Assembly: GCA_964455395.1 (NCBI GenBank)
Contig: CAYVWB010000103.1
Span: forward strand, 1 to 12,075
DNA from: CAYVWB01 sp964455395
GTDB lineage: Bacteria; Desulfobacterota; Desulfovibrionia; Desulfovibrionales; Desulfovibrionaceae
DNA length: 12,075 nucleotides
Reading direction: 5' to 3'
The position numbers were made by a program, and so were the translations under genes. The notes under the pieces were generated by a model that had not been told where the DNA came from, searched no databases, and worked only from the letters and a program-made list of their open reading frames with translations. Each line of letters begins with the position of its first letter. The stretch's first letter is position 1. Positions 1 to 6,222 of the stretch are shown piece after piece.

Positions 1-46
1 GGACATCCCCGAAGGGAAAGCCGCCTGAGCCATACACCAGATTTGA

Positions 47-190
47 CTATATCTCGAGCGGATGTTGTCCTGGCTGAACTGTTTCAGGAAGCTTCGCATT
101 CGGTACGAGCGGAGCGCCGCGGCCTACAAAGCGCTCTGCGACTTGGCGTGCGCCGTGATCTGCCTAAGGTTCGTAAAACGGTTTTGTTAG
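47..190 (+). pseudogene. IS5-family transposase, C-terminal remnant
   Basis: The frame ending with TAG at 188-190 reads ERMLSWLNCFRKLRIRYER followed by a short tail (AYKALCDLACAVICLRF). This matches the conserved C-terminal end of IS5-group transposases (the ERTFAWLNRFRRLRIRYER type), which carries the last acidic residue of the DDE catalytic triad (the Glu at 56-58). The frame is closed upstream by TGA at 44-46, and neither the N-terminal part nor a start codon is present, so this is a dead fragment. I recognise it from the motif alone. The exact IS subgroup and the element's ends cannot be set from here. Confidence 0.6.
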
Positions 191-199
191 TCGCTCTAA

Positions 200-331
200 T
201 ACAAATGCTGGCGGCTGGCTGACGTCATCTACAAGATCAAGACGATTGACCGCCGTTCCTTCAGCGGCGCTCCCTACGCCGAGTACGTCCTGGAAGGGAC
301 GCGGAAGCCTCGCAAGGAGGTCTGCGCGTGA
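200..331 (+). other. Unrecognised short open frame, probable gene fragment
   Basis: After the transposase stop, the same frame reopens at 200 and runs to TGA at 329-331. It encodes about 43 residues including CWRLADVIYKIKTIDRRSF and ending RKPRKEVCA. There is no plausible start codon or ribosome site, so if it was coding it is the tail of a broken gene, perhaps another transposable element. I do not recognise the family. The fragment is listed because the composition looks protein-like and it lies inside a patch of mobile-element debris. Confidence 0.25.
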
Positions 332-526
332 CGCAAGGCCCCTCTACCTGATCAAACCCCCTGAGACCGGATACGTCCATCCTCGCCTCAAGAAACTCTT
401 CGCCTACGCGACGAAGGCGCGGGGGAACTCCAGTCCCCCCTGCGCTCATAATGGCGGCCGGAAGCGTCCTCGGTGGGCGTGAGTCACGCAACACGTCGGC
501 TCGCCCCCATCCAATCGCAAGCCGCG
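332..526. other. Non-coding stretch upstream of the FNR box
   Basis: No convincing gene is visible here. Short open frames cross it on both strands but lack ribosome sites and look like chance in G+C-rich DNA. The only structure seen is a 6-bp inverted repeat, GGGGGA (421-426) with TCCCCC (434-439) and a 7-nt loop. It is not followed by a T-run, so it is a weak terminator candidate at best. Confidence 0.4.
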
Positions 527-568
527 TTGATTCCGATCAATGCCATGGTTCGGTTCAGGCGGTACGGT
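527..568 (+). promoter_or_regulatory. FNR-type operator and -10 box for the rhodanese flavoprotein gene
   Basis: A perfect palindrome TTGAT-TCCG-ATCAA occupies 527-540, identical to the FNR-class consensus TTGAT-N4-ATCAA. A -10-like hexamer TACGGT lies at 563-568. If the palindrome is centred at -41.5, as in class II FNR-activated promoters, the hexamer falls exactly at -12 to -7 and transcription would start near 575. That leaves a leader of about 76 nt before the ATG at 651. The same spacing occurs at the second box (3071-3084). The likely binder is the Crp/Fnr-family protein encoded at 2374-3045. Confidence 0.75.
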
Positions 569-650
569 GTTGTCGCCGTGGTTGTCGAGCATCCGAGGTA
601 TCAAGCGCGCGCTGCGCGTCCATCATGTCATCCTACAAGGAGAAAGCGCC

Positions 651-2345
651 ATGTCCTCACTCCGTATCGTCGTCGTGGGCGGCTCCGCCGCCGGCCCCAA
701 AGCAGCCGCCCGCGCCAAACGCATGAACGAAAGCGCGCAAGTCACGCTCATCCAGAAAGCGCCGGAGCTCTCCATGGCCTCCTGCGGGTATCCATATTAC
801 GTCGCCGGGTGCTTCGATAGCCGCGACGCGCTGCTCTGCACGCCTACAGGAGTCGTGCGCGACCCCGCTTTCTTCGCCGGCGCCAAGGGCATTCAAGCGC
901 GGGTGGAGACCGAAGTCGCCGCCATCGACCGCGCCGCCAAAACCGTGACATGCCGCCATCTGCCCACCGGCGAGACAGAGGCCGTCCCGTACGACAAGCT
1001 CATCCTCTGCACGGGGGCGACCCCGCGCACGCCGCCCATTCCGGGGTGCGACCTGGAGGGCGTCACCACACTGCACGCCATGCGCGACGCCGACTTCCTC
1101 CGATCCCTGCGCGATGAAGGCCGGGTGAAGAACGCCCTCATCATCGGCGGCGGCCTCATCGGCATCGAAACGTGCGAAGCCCTGCGCGAAGCGGGCATGG
1201 ACGTCACGGTGGTGGAGCTGTTGCCCCAAGTGCTCATGTTCCTGGACTGGGAGATGGCCAAGCTCCTGGAGAACCATGTGCGCGCCAAGGGCGTGGACGT
1301 GGTCACGGAAAACGGCGTGGCCGCCTTCCTGGGCGCGGATGGCAAGCTTGTCGGCGTCAAGCTGCAGAACGGTTCGGAGCTGGAATGCGAACTGGCCGTG
1401 GTGGCCATCGGCGTGGCGCCCAACGTCGCGCTGGCAAGGGACGCCGGTGTGGCCATCGGGGACGCCGGCGCCATCGACGTGAACGAGTACATGCAGACTT
1501 CGGACCCGGACATCTACGCCGCGGGAGACTGCGTGCAAGTGGTGAATCGCCTCACCGGCAAGAAGACCGTCGCGCCTTACGGCGACCTGGCCAACCTGGA
1601 AGGCCGTGTGGCCGGCGAGAACGCCGTGCTCGGGAACACCGCGCGCTTCCCCGGGACCATCCACAGCGGCATCTGCAAGGTCTTCGACTACGCCGCCGGC
1701 TCCGTGGGCCTTTCGGAGCGCCGCGCCCGCGAGGAGGGGTACAGGGTCATCACGGCGATGAACGCCAGCCTGGACAAACCGGGCTTCATGGGCGCGAAGC
1801 TGCTTGTCTCCAAGATGGTGGCTGAGGAAGGCACGGGGCGCATACTCGGCTTCCAATGCCTGGGCCCTGGCGACGTGAACCGCCAGCTCGCCGCCATGGC
1901 CATGGCGGTGCAACACGGCGCTGCCGTAGAAGACATGGTCAACGCCGACTTGCCCTATGCTCCGCCGTATTCCTTGGCAGTGGATCACTGCATCGCCACA
2001 GCGCACATTCTGGAGAACAAGATGCGCGGCCTCATGGTCGGCATTTCCAGCGTGGACGTGAAGCGGAAACTGGAGCTGGGCGAAACGCCGTTTTTCCTGG
2101 ATGCGCGCTCTCCCCAGGAATTCCACGAGATGCGATTGGGCATCGGCGAAACCCTCATCCCCATGGGCAAACTGCGCGAACGACTGGGCGAGCTGCCCCA
2201 AGACAAGGATGCGGAGATTATTGCGTTCTGCAAGATCTCCATGCGCGGTTACGAGGCCCAACGCGTGCTCATGCAGCACGGCTGGACCAACGTGCGCGTG
2301 ATGGAAGGCGGCGTCATGGCGTGGCCTTTTGCACGGGAGCGTTAG
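651..2345 (+). CDS. CoA-disulfide reductase-like FAD/NAD(P)H oxidoreductase with C-terminal rhodanese domain
   Basis: A 564-residue cytosolic flavoprotein of the pyridine nucleotide-disulfide oxidoreductase class. Residues 5-11 (RIVVVGG, continuing SAAG) form the N-terminal FAD fold. SMASCGYPYY (41-50) holds the single active-site Cys45 in the position of the CoA-disulfide reductase/NADH oxidase cysteine. IIGGGLIG near 163-170 binds NAD(P)H, and YAAGDC near 288 is the second FAD contact. From about 470 to the end there is a rhodanese domain with FLDARSPQEF and the active loop CKISMRG (Cys527). Family members reduce CoA disulfide or CoA persulfide/polysulfide; the rhodanese Cys can carry persulfide sulfur. 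The exact substrate here is inferred. The start at 651 is chosen for the AAGGAG at 637-642 and the flavin motif right after it; an upstream in-frame ATG at 540 lies before the predicted transcription start. Confidence 0.9.
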   Translation: MSSLRIVVVGGSAAGPKAAARAKRMNESAQVTLIQKAPELSMASCGYPYYVAGCFDSRDALLCTPTGVVRDPAFFAGAKGIQARVETEVAAIDRAAKTVTCRHLPTGETEAVPYDKLILCTGATPRTPPIPGCDLEGVTTLHAMRDADFLRSLRDEGRVKNALIIGGGLIGIETCEALREAGMDVTVVELLPQVLMFLDWEMAKLLENHVRAKGVDVVTENGVAAFLGADGKLVGVKLQNGSELECELAVVAIGVAPNVALARDAGVAIGDAGAIDVNEYMQTSDPDIYAAGDCVQVVNRLTGKKTVAPYGDLANLEGRVAGENAVLGNTARFPGTIHSGICKVFDYAAGSVGLSERRAREEGYRVITAMNASLDKPGFMGAKLLVSKMVAEEGTGRILGFQCLGPGDVNRQLAAMAMAVQHGAAVEDMVNADLPYAPPYSLAVDHCIATAHILENKMRGLMVGISSVDVKRKLELGETPFFLDARSPQEFHEMRLGIGETLIPMGKLRERLGELPQDKDAEIIAFCKISMRGYEAQRVLMQHGWTNVRVMEGGVMAWPFARER

Positions 2346-2367
2346 CGCGCATATGTTCGGAGCGCGC
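2345..2367. terminator. Possible bidirectional stem-loop between convergent genes
   Basis: GCGCGC (2345-2350) and GCGCGC (2362-2367) can pair across an 11-nt A+T-richer loop, in the 28-nt gap between two convergent genes. The place fits a shared terminator, but there is no T-run on either side and the stem is only 6 bp. The call is therefore weak. Confidence 0.3.
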
Positions 2368-2373
2368 CGTGTC

Positions 2374-3045
2374 CTATCGGGAGGAAGCGCCGGCGAAGGC
2401 GCGCAAGCCGGCGCCCTCCAGGATCCGGATTTCCCGGCCGTCCACCGTCAAGAGGCCCTGGTCCGCAAGTTTGCGGAACGCTCGAGAGAGGGCCTCCGGC
2501 GTGACGCCGATGATCTTGGCCAGTTCGCGGTGGCTCATTGGCAAGGCATAGCGGCCTGAAGCGTCCGCCGCATGCATGAGGAAGTTGGCCAGCCGGATGG
2601 GCGCCTCCCGCACGGAGAGGGATTCGATCATGTCCATCGCCTCCTTCAACCGGCGGGACATGATGAGCAGCATGCCGAAGACCACGGCCGGCTGCTCTTC
2701 GGTCATTTTCGTGAAGTTCGAGTCCGCCACGGTCAGCACGCGGCACGGCTCCAGCGCCATGGCGGATGCAGGGTGGCGCTTCTCCGCGAACAGGGAGCAG
2801 AGGCAAAAGGGCTCGCCCGCTTCGAACATGTATATGGTTTGCTCCCGGCCGTCCGGGGTGGAGCGGAACAGTTTTGCCCGGCCGGACGCGAGAATATATA
2901 ACCCGCGCGACGCTTCTTGCTCCGCGATGATGAGTTCGCCTGCGGCGTAGTCCCTCCAGTGGGCGTGGCGCGCAAGCACGGCTATCTGCTCCTCCGGCAA
3001 ACCCCGCAACAGCGGCGTTGCTTTGAGAAACCCCAGAACGTCCAT
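2374..3045 (-). CDS. Crp/Fnr-family transcriptional regulator
   Basis: A 223-residue DNA-binding regulator. Residues about 8-125 form the cyclic-nucleotide-type beta-roll (FLKATPLLRGL, then ELIIAEQEASRGLYILASG), followed by a long dimerisation helix to about 145. The C-terminal winged helix has the recognition segment TPEALSRAF, with Glu184, Ser187 and Arg188 spaced as in FNR (E-x-x-S-R). This predicts binding to TTGAT half-sites, and two perfect copies lie next to its neighbours. There is no N-terminal cysteine cluster like that of oxygen-sensing FNR; the only cysteines are Cys81 and Cys83 (FCLCSL) and Cys101, so the signal is unknown. The start at 3045 has a G-rich ribosome site about 6 nt upstream; ATG at 3051 is an alternative. 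A longer frame to 3099 would run through the operator and is unlikely. The gene is convergent with the flavoprotein gene and divergent from the transporter gene. Confidence 0.9.
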   Translation of the reverse strand: MDVLGFLKATPLLRGLPEEQIAVLARHAHWRDYAAGELIIAEQEASRGLYILASGRAKLFRSTPDGREQTIYMFEAGEPFCLCSLFAEKRHPASAMALEPCRVLTVADSNFTKMTEEQPAVVFGMLLIMSRRLKEAMDMIESLSVREAPIRLANFLMHAADASGRYALPMSHRELAKIIGVTPEALSRAFRKLADQGLLTVDGREIRILEGAGLRAFAGASSR

Positions 3046-3070
3046 GCTCATCCCCCATTCTTTCCCGCTG

Positions 3071-3112
3071 TTGATTGCGATCAACGCTTCCATGCGCACG
3101 ACGCGCTACACA
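3071..3112 (+). promoter_or_regulatory. FNR-type operator shared by the regulator and transporter genes, with -10 box for the transporter
   Basis: A perfect palindrome TTGAT-TGCG-ATCAA lies at 3071-3084. A -10-like hexamer TACACA lies at 3107-3112, again 36 nt from box start to hexamer start, as at 527-568. With the box at -41.5, transcription toward the transporter would begin near 3119, about 39 nt before its ATG. On the minus strand the box centre is only about 27-33 nt upstream of the regulator's possible start codons. Binding there would more likely block than activate the regulator gene, suggesting negative autoregulation. The roles are inferred; the palindrome and spacing are direct observations. 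Confidence 0.75.
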
Positions 3113-3157
3113 GGAGACGCATCCCGAGCCGCGATGCATCACACCAAGGAGGCCCCC

Positions 3158-4159
3158 ATGTGGAAGACGCTGCAACGCATCAACAAGAACCTCATTCTGG
3201 CCATCCCGACGGCCATGCTCTTGGGCTTCGGCTGCGGCGTCGTCATGGACGCCTCGCCGCTCAAAGCGCTCATCATGCCGCTGACGTTTCTCATGGTCTA
3301 CCCCATGATGGTCACGTTGAACATCCGCAAAGTGGCGCAAGGCGGAGACATGAAGGCGCAAGCAGTGACGCAACTCGTCAATTTCGGGCTCGTTCCGTTC
3401 CTGGCGTATGGGCTGGGGCGTATGTTTTTCGCGGATGAACCCTATATGGCGCTGGGCTTGCTGCTGGCTGGCCTGGTGCCCACCAGCGGAATGACCATTT
3501 CCTGGACGGGATTCGCCAAAGGCAACGTGGAAGCCGCCGTGAAAATGACCGTAGTGGGGCTCACGCTGGGGTCCCTCGCCACGCCCTTCTATGTGCAAGC
3601 GCTCATGGGCGCGGCCATTGATGTGGACGTCTGGCTGGTCATGCGACAGATCATGCTCATTGTATTCGCCCCCATGCTGTTCGGCTGGCTCACACAACGT
3701 TGGCTGGTGCGGCGCCATGGCCAGCAGGTCTTCATGCAACGCTTCAAACCACGGTTCCCGACGCTGTCCACGGGGGGTGTGCTGGGTGTGGTTTTCGTGG
3801 CCATGGCGATCAAGGCGAAGGCCGTGGCCGCGGCGCCGACGGTGCTGCTCGCCATCCTCGCGCCGCTTGTGCTGCTGTACGTCTTCAACTTCACCCTCAG
3901 CACCGTGCTGGGTCGGTCGTTGTTGCCGCGTGGAGACGCCATCGCCATGGTCTATGGCTCCGTCATGCGCAACCTCTCCATAGCGCTGGCCATCGCTTTG
4001 GGCGCATTCGGGGAGGAAGGCTCCAGCGCGGCGTTGGTCATCGCGGCGGCGTATATCATCCAAGTGCAATCCGCAGCGTGGTACGTGAAATTTTCGGACA
4101 AACTCTTCGGCGCGCCGACGCCCCAGGCCGAATCCAGTGCGGCCGATGCGCGCACTTGA
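3158..4159 (+). CDS. BASS/ACR3-like secondary transporter (annotation as arsenite permease doubtful)
   Basis: A 333-residue inner-membrane protein with about ten hydrophobic segments, the usual length and pattern of the bile acid:sodium symporter/ACR3 superfamily. The segment GLVPTSGMTISW (105-116) aligns with the ACR3 signature GLAPCTAMVFVW, but the essential arsenite-pump Cys is Thr109. The late helix segment RNLSIALAIA (271-280) aligns with NNFELAIA, and the conserved acidic residue is missing. Arsenite export is therefore uncertain; an organic or sulfur anion is possible. The ATG at 3158 has an excellent AAGGAGG at 3146-3152, and the FNR-type promoter lies just upstream. An open frame reaches back to 3023 but overlaps the operator. 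A small CPYC ORF follows after 26 nt, probably on the same transcript. Confidence 0.8.
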   Translation: MWKTLQRINKNLILAIPTAMLLGFGCGVVMDASPLKALIMPLTFLMVYPMMVTLNIRKVAQGGDMKAQAVTQLVNFGLVPFLAYGLGRMFFADEPYMALGLLLAGLVPTSGMTISWTGFAKGNVEAAVKMTVVGLTLGSLATPFYVQALMGAAIDVDVWLVMRQIMLIVFAPMLFGWLTQRWLVRRHGQQVFMQRFKPRFPTLSTGGVLGVVFVAMAIKAKAVAAAPTVLLAILAPLVLLYVFNFTLSTVLGRSLLPRGDAIAMVYGSVMRNLSIALAIALGAFGEEGSSAALVIAAAYIIQVQSAAWYVKFSDKLFGAPTPQAESSAADART

Positions 4160-4185
4160 CCATCGAATCCCATTGGAGGGACGCC

Positions 4186-4275
4186 ATGACGCAAGGGAAC
4201 ACAATCCAAATCGATTGTCCGTACTGCACCGCGCGGACGTCTGTTGCGCTTCGCGAGGATTACGCCGGCGCGTAA
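4186..4275 (+). CDS. 29-residue CPYC zinc-ribbon-like peptide, possibly a truncated remnant
   Basis: Begins at an ATG preceded by GGAGGG (4175-4180) at good spacing, 26 nt after the transporter gene. The peptide contains IDCPYCTARTSVALREDYAGA and then stops. The start resembles small zinc-ribbon proteins of the CPxC...VPxxYAG(K)K(V/L)xCPxC type, but the second CxxC half is missing. If one base near 4273 is ignored, the next codons read AKLVA, which is what such proteins have before their second cysteine pair. That suggests a frameshifted and cut-off gene. Only 10 nt after the stop lies the 3' end of the group II intron. It may be a real microprotein or a relic; I lean slightly toward a relic that is still translated. 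Confidence 0.4.
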   Translation: MTQGNTIQIDCPYCTARTSVALREDYAGA

Positions 4276-4285
4276 ACTGGTCGCG

Positions 4286-4352
4286 GTAGGGACCTTCCTT
4301 TCGGACGGCCCCCCGCACAGATCCCGGCGTGCGGAATTACCGCACCGGGCTC
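4286..4352 (-). ncRNA. Group II intron domains V and VI
   Basis: On the minus strand, 4352-4320 folds into the 33-nt domain V hairpin: GAGCCCGGTGCGG pairs with CCGCACGCCGGGATC around a TAAT tetraloop region. It begins right after the maturase stop codon at 4353. Domain VI follows (4319-4286). In it GGGGCC pairs with GGTCCC, and a TCC/GGA upper stem is capped by GAAA, with a bulged A on the 3' side (near 4295-4296) as the likely branch point. The final nucleotides CCCTAC give the AY end. Confidence 0.8.
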
Positions 4353-5978
4353 CTACCTCGGGTGTTTGGCGTAGAAACGCTCGTTTGGATGAGGATGCAT
4401 GACTCTGGGTGTGGGTATCCAGCATTTCACGATCGGGCCGAAGACCGTCCAGTTGATTCGCCGCTTCTGGCCCCGGCGCCGCAGCACCTTGTGCCAGTAG
4501 CGGACGATGTCCTCCCGGAAGGCCCGCATAGCCTCATGATTCCCCGGAACAGCGTGGTGCTTGTAGTAACCGAGCACAACGCGCTGCAGCCACTCGCCGA
4601 CCTCCTGAACAGGATCATGCATTCGGCTACGCATAATCGTCTTCACCCGTTTCAGAGCCGCCCTGAGCCGCTTCTTCGCCGTCTTGCGCCGCACGATGAA
4701 TCGCTTCCGTATCCTGGTCTTCCCACACACATGCGTGAACCCCAGGAAGTCGAAGGTCTCCGGCTTGCCCTGACCCCGTTTGCGCCGGTTATCGGCGGCA
4801 AATCGACCGAACTCGATGAGACGGGTCTTCTCGGGGTGCAGGGACAGACCGAATTGGTTCAGTCGGGCCTTGAGTTCGGCGAGGAAGCGCTCCGCCTCAT
4901 GGCGGTGCTGGAATCCCAGGACGAAATCATCGGCATACCGCATGATGATTATGTCTCCCCTGGCGTGTTTTCGCCAGTGGCGCGCCCATTGATCCAGGAC
5001 ATAGTGCAGGTAAATGTTCGCCAGCAGGGGCGATATCACCGCTCCCTGAGGCGTCCCCACCTCTGTCCGGGACCACACGCCGTTCTCCGAAACCCCGGCC
5101 CGGAGCCACTTGCGCACCAGGCGGAGCATCCGGGGGTCGGCGATCCGGTGCTCGAGGAAACGGATCATCCATTCATGGGAGATGGTGTCAAAGAATCCCT
5201 GGATGTCCGCATCAAGCACCCAGTTCACCTTCCTCTGGGTCAGCCCGACCCAGAGGGCGTCCAGGGCGTCATGCGCCCCGCGCCCGGGCCGGAACCCGGA
5301 GGAGAAGCCGAGGAAGTCCTCCTCGTAAATGGCTGAGAGCACCTTCCCGACCGCGTGCTGTACGATCTTGTCTTCCAGCGCCGCGATTCCGATCGGGCGT
5401 TTGCGCCCGTCGGGTTTCGGGATGTGGATTCGCTTGGAGGGCTGTGCGCGGTACGTACCGCTGTGCACCCTCGCATGCAAGTCTTCCAGCCTTTTGTGGA
5501 GGTTCTCCTCATACTCTGCACAGGTGAGGCCGTCCACGCCAGGGGCTGCCTGCCGCTTCAACTCGCGGAAGCTTTGCCCGAGCATGTCCACGCTCACATG
5601 GTGCAGAAGCGCGGTGAACCGTGCATCCTTGTCCTTGCGAGCCGCAACTCGCACGCGTTGCAGTCCGATCGACGCAGCTGCCCGGCGCTGTGTCCGGACC
5701 GCGGTCGCCTGCCCCGCGTTCCCCTTGGTTGGCCGCCTTCCCTCCACCGCCTCCGCAGACAGGTCTCCCCTGCCCTTGTTCGGCGGCTTCCCCGGTACTA
5801 TGCAGCCATCCGACTTCCCGGAAACGTGCATATCGGGTGTCTGGCTACCAGCCTTCCCCGACCGTCCACCTCCACCATCAGGAGAAGGAGTTTCCGGGAC
5901 CTCCCGGTTCCCGTGCAAGGAGTTTCCGCACGTGCGCAGGGTCTTCGACTGCGCGGGACCCTCGGACGGCTCGCGCAT
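4353..5978 (-). CDS. ltrA: Group II intron reverse transcriptase/maturase
   Basis: The intron-encoded protein that aids splicing and copies the intron into new sites. The conserved part begins near RRPTKGNA (about nt 5740) and runs through FTALLHHV and PGVDGLTCAEYEE. It continues with IPKPDGRKRPIGI, the block GFRPGRGAHDALDAL, DADIQGFFDTISHEW (first catalytic Asp), GTPQGAVISPLLANI and the YADD active site at 4926-4937. FDFLGFTHVCGKTR and the maturase (X) domain with GYYKHHAVPGN follow, ending ERFYAKHPR. No HNH endonuclease domain follows, so mobility would rely on another primer. The ATG at 5978 has GAGGAT about 7 nt upstream and gives 541 residues. The first ~50 residues overlap ribozyme sequence and look non-protein, so ATG at 5831 (492 residues) is an alternative. 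All catalytic motifs appear intact and there is no frameshift. Confidence 0.92.
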   Translation of the reverse strand: MREPSEGPAQSKTLRTCGNSLHGNREVPETPSPDGGGGRSGKAGSQTPDMHVSGKSDGCIVPGKPPNKGRGDLSAEAVEGRRPTKGNAGQATAVRTQRRAAASIGLQRVRVAARKDKDARFTALLHHVSVDMLGQSFRELKRQAAPGVDGLTCAEYEENLHKRLEDLHARVHSGTYRAQPSKRIHIPKPDGRKRPIGIAALEDKIVQHAVGKVLSAIYEEDFLGFSSGFRPGRGAHDALDALWVGLTQRKVNWVLDADIQGFFDTISHEWMIRFLEHRIADPRMLRLVRKWLRAGVSENGVWSRTEVGTPQGAVISPLLANIYLHYVLDQWARHWRKHARGDIIIMRYADDFVLGFQHRHEAERFLAELKARLNQFGLSLHPEKTRLIEFGRFAADNRRKRGQGKPETFDFLGFTHVCGKTRIRKRFIVRRKTAKKRLRAALKRVKTIMRSRMHDPVQEVGEWLQRVVLGYYKHHAVPGNHEAMRAFREDIVRYWHKVLRRRGQKRRINWTVFGPIVKCWIPTPRVMHPHPNERFYAKHPR

Positions 5979-6194
5979 AACGCCATCCTCGGTGTTGTTT
6001 CCGCTTCGCATAACAGCGTCGGCGTCCCGGACAATTTAATTTCGCAGCTCAATGGCTGGCCCGTGCGTGCCCCTGTCAACGCTTCGCCGCCGGCCTTGCG
6101 ACCGTCAACGCATGACTCGGGGTCGGTGTGGGTCGCCAGCCCTTCACCGTGAGGCTCTTTCATCCTCAACTCCTTGCCGGTGTGATCGGCGCAC

Positions 6195-6222
6195 TAAGCG
6201 CTCTCCAGCGCCAAGCGCTTCC
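6195..6222. repeat. Stem-loop at the 5' exon of the group II intron
   Basis: AAGCGCT (6196-6202) and AGCGCTT (6214-6220) form a perfect 7-bp stem with an 11-nt loop. The stem ends one base before the intron's 5' GTGCG. There is no T-run in either direction, so it is not a classic intrinsic terminator. Its position fits the hairpin-directed insertion of group IIC-like introns. Confidence 0.55.

Larger units (their letters stand above)
4286..6194 (-). mobile_element. Complete group II intron with maturase ORF
   Basis: Read on the minus strand, the element starts with GTGCG (6194-6190), the group II 5' consensus. It continues through about 200 nt of structured ribozyme sequence, encodes a reverse transcriptase/maturase without an endonuclease domain, and finishes with domain V and domain VI ending CCCTAC at 4286, matching the AY 3' consensus. 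The 5' exon end is a perfect 7-bp stem-loop (6196-6220), the type of target used by group IIC-like introns that insert beside hairpins or terminators. The 3' exon lies just past the CPYC ORF. The intron is antisense to the flanking operons, so it would not splice out of their mRNAs. Ends are set by consensus only; the precise class is not assigned. Confidence 0.8.

Noticed and set aside
540..650. N-terminal extension of the flavoprotein to ATG 540
   Set aside because: The extension lies before the predicted transcription start near 575, has no ribosome site and no family similarity, whereas ATG 651 has AAGGAG and is followed at once by the FAD motif.
657..2279. A 540-residue open frame on the minus strand opposite the flavoprotein gene
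   Set aside because: It is a G+C-rich shadow of a clearly recognised enzyme; its translation is His/Gly/Val-rich with no recognisable motif and no ribosome site.
3023..3157. N-terminal extension of the transporter to ATG 3023
   Set aside because: It would translate through the operator and the -10 box; ATG 3158 has AAGGAGG and starts a normal-length family protein.
2342..4318. A 658-residue minus-strand open frame overlapping the regulator and transporter genes
   Set aside because: The regulator frame has intact motifs and the transporter is certain; this frame is rich in His/Arg/Gln and unrecognisable.
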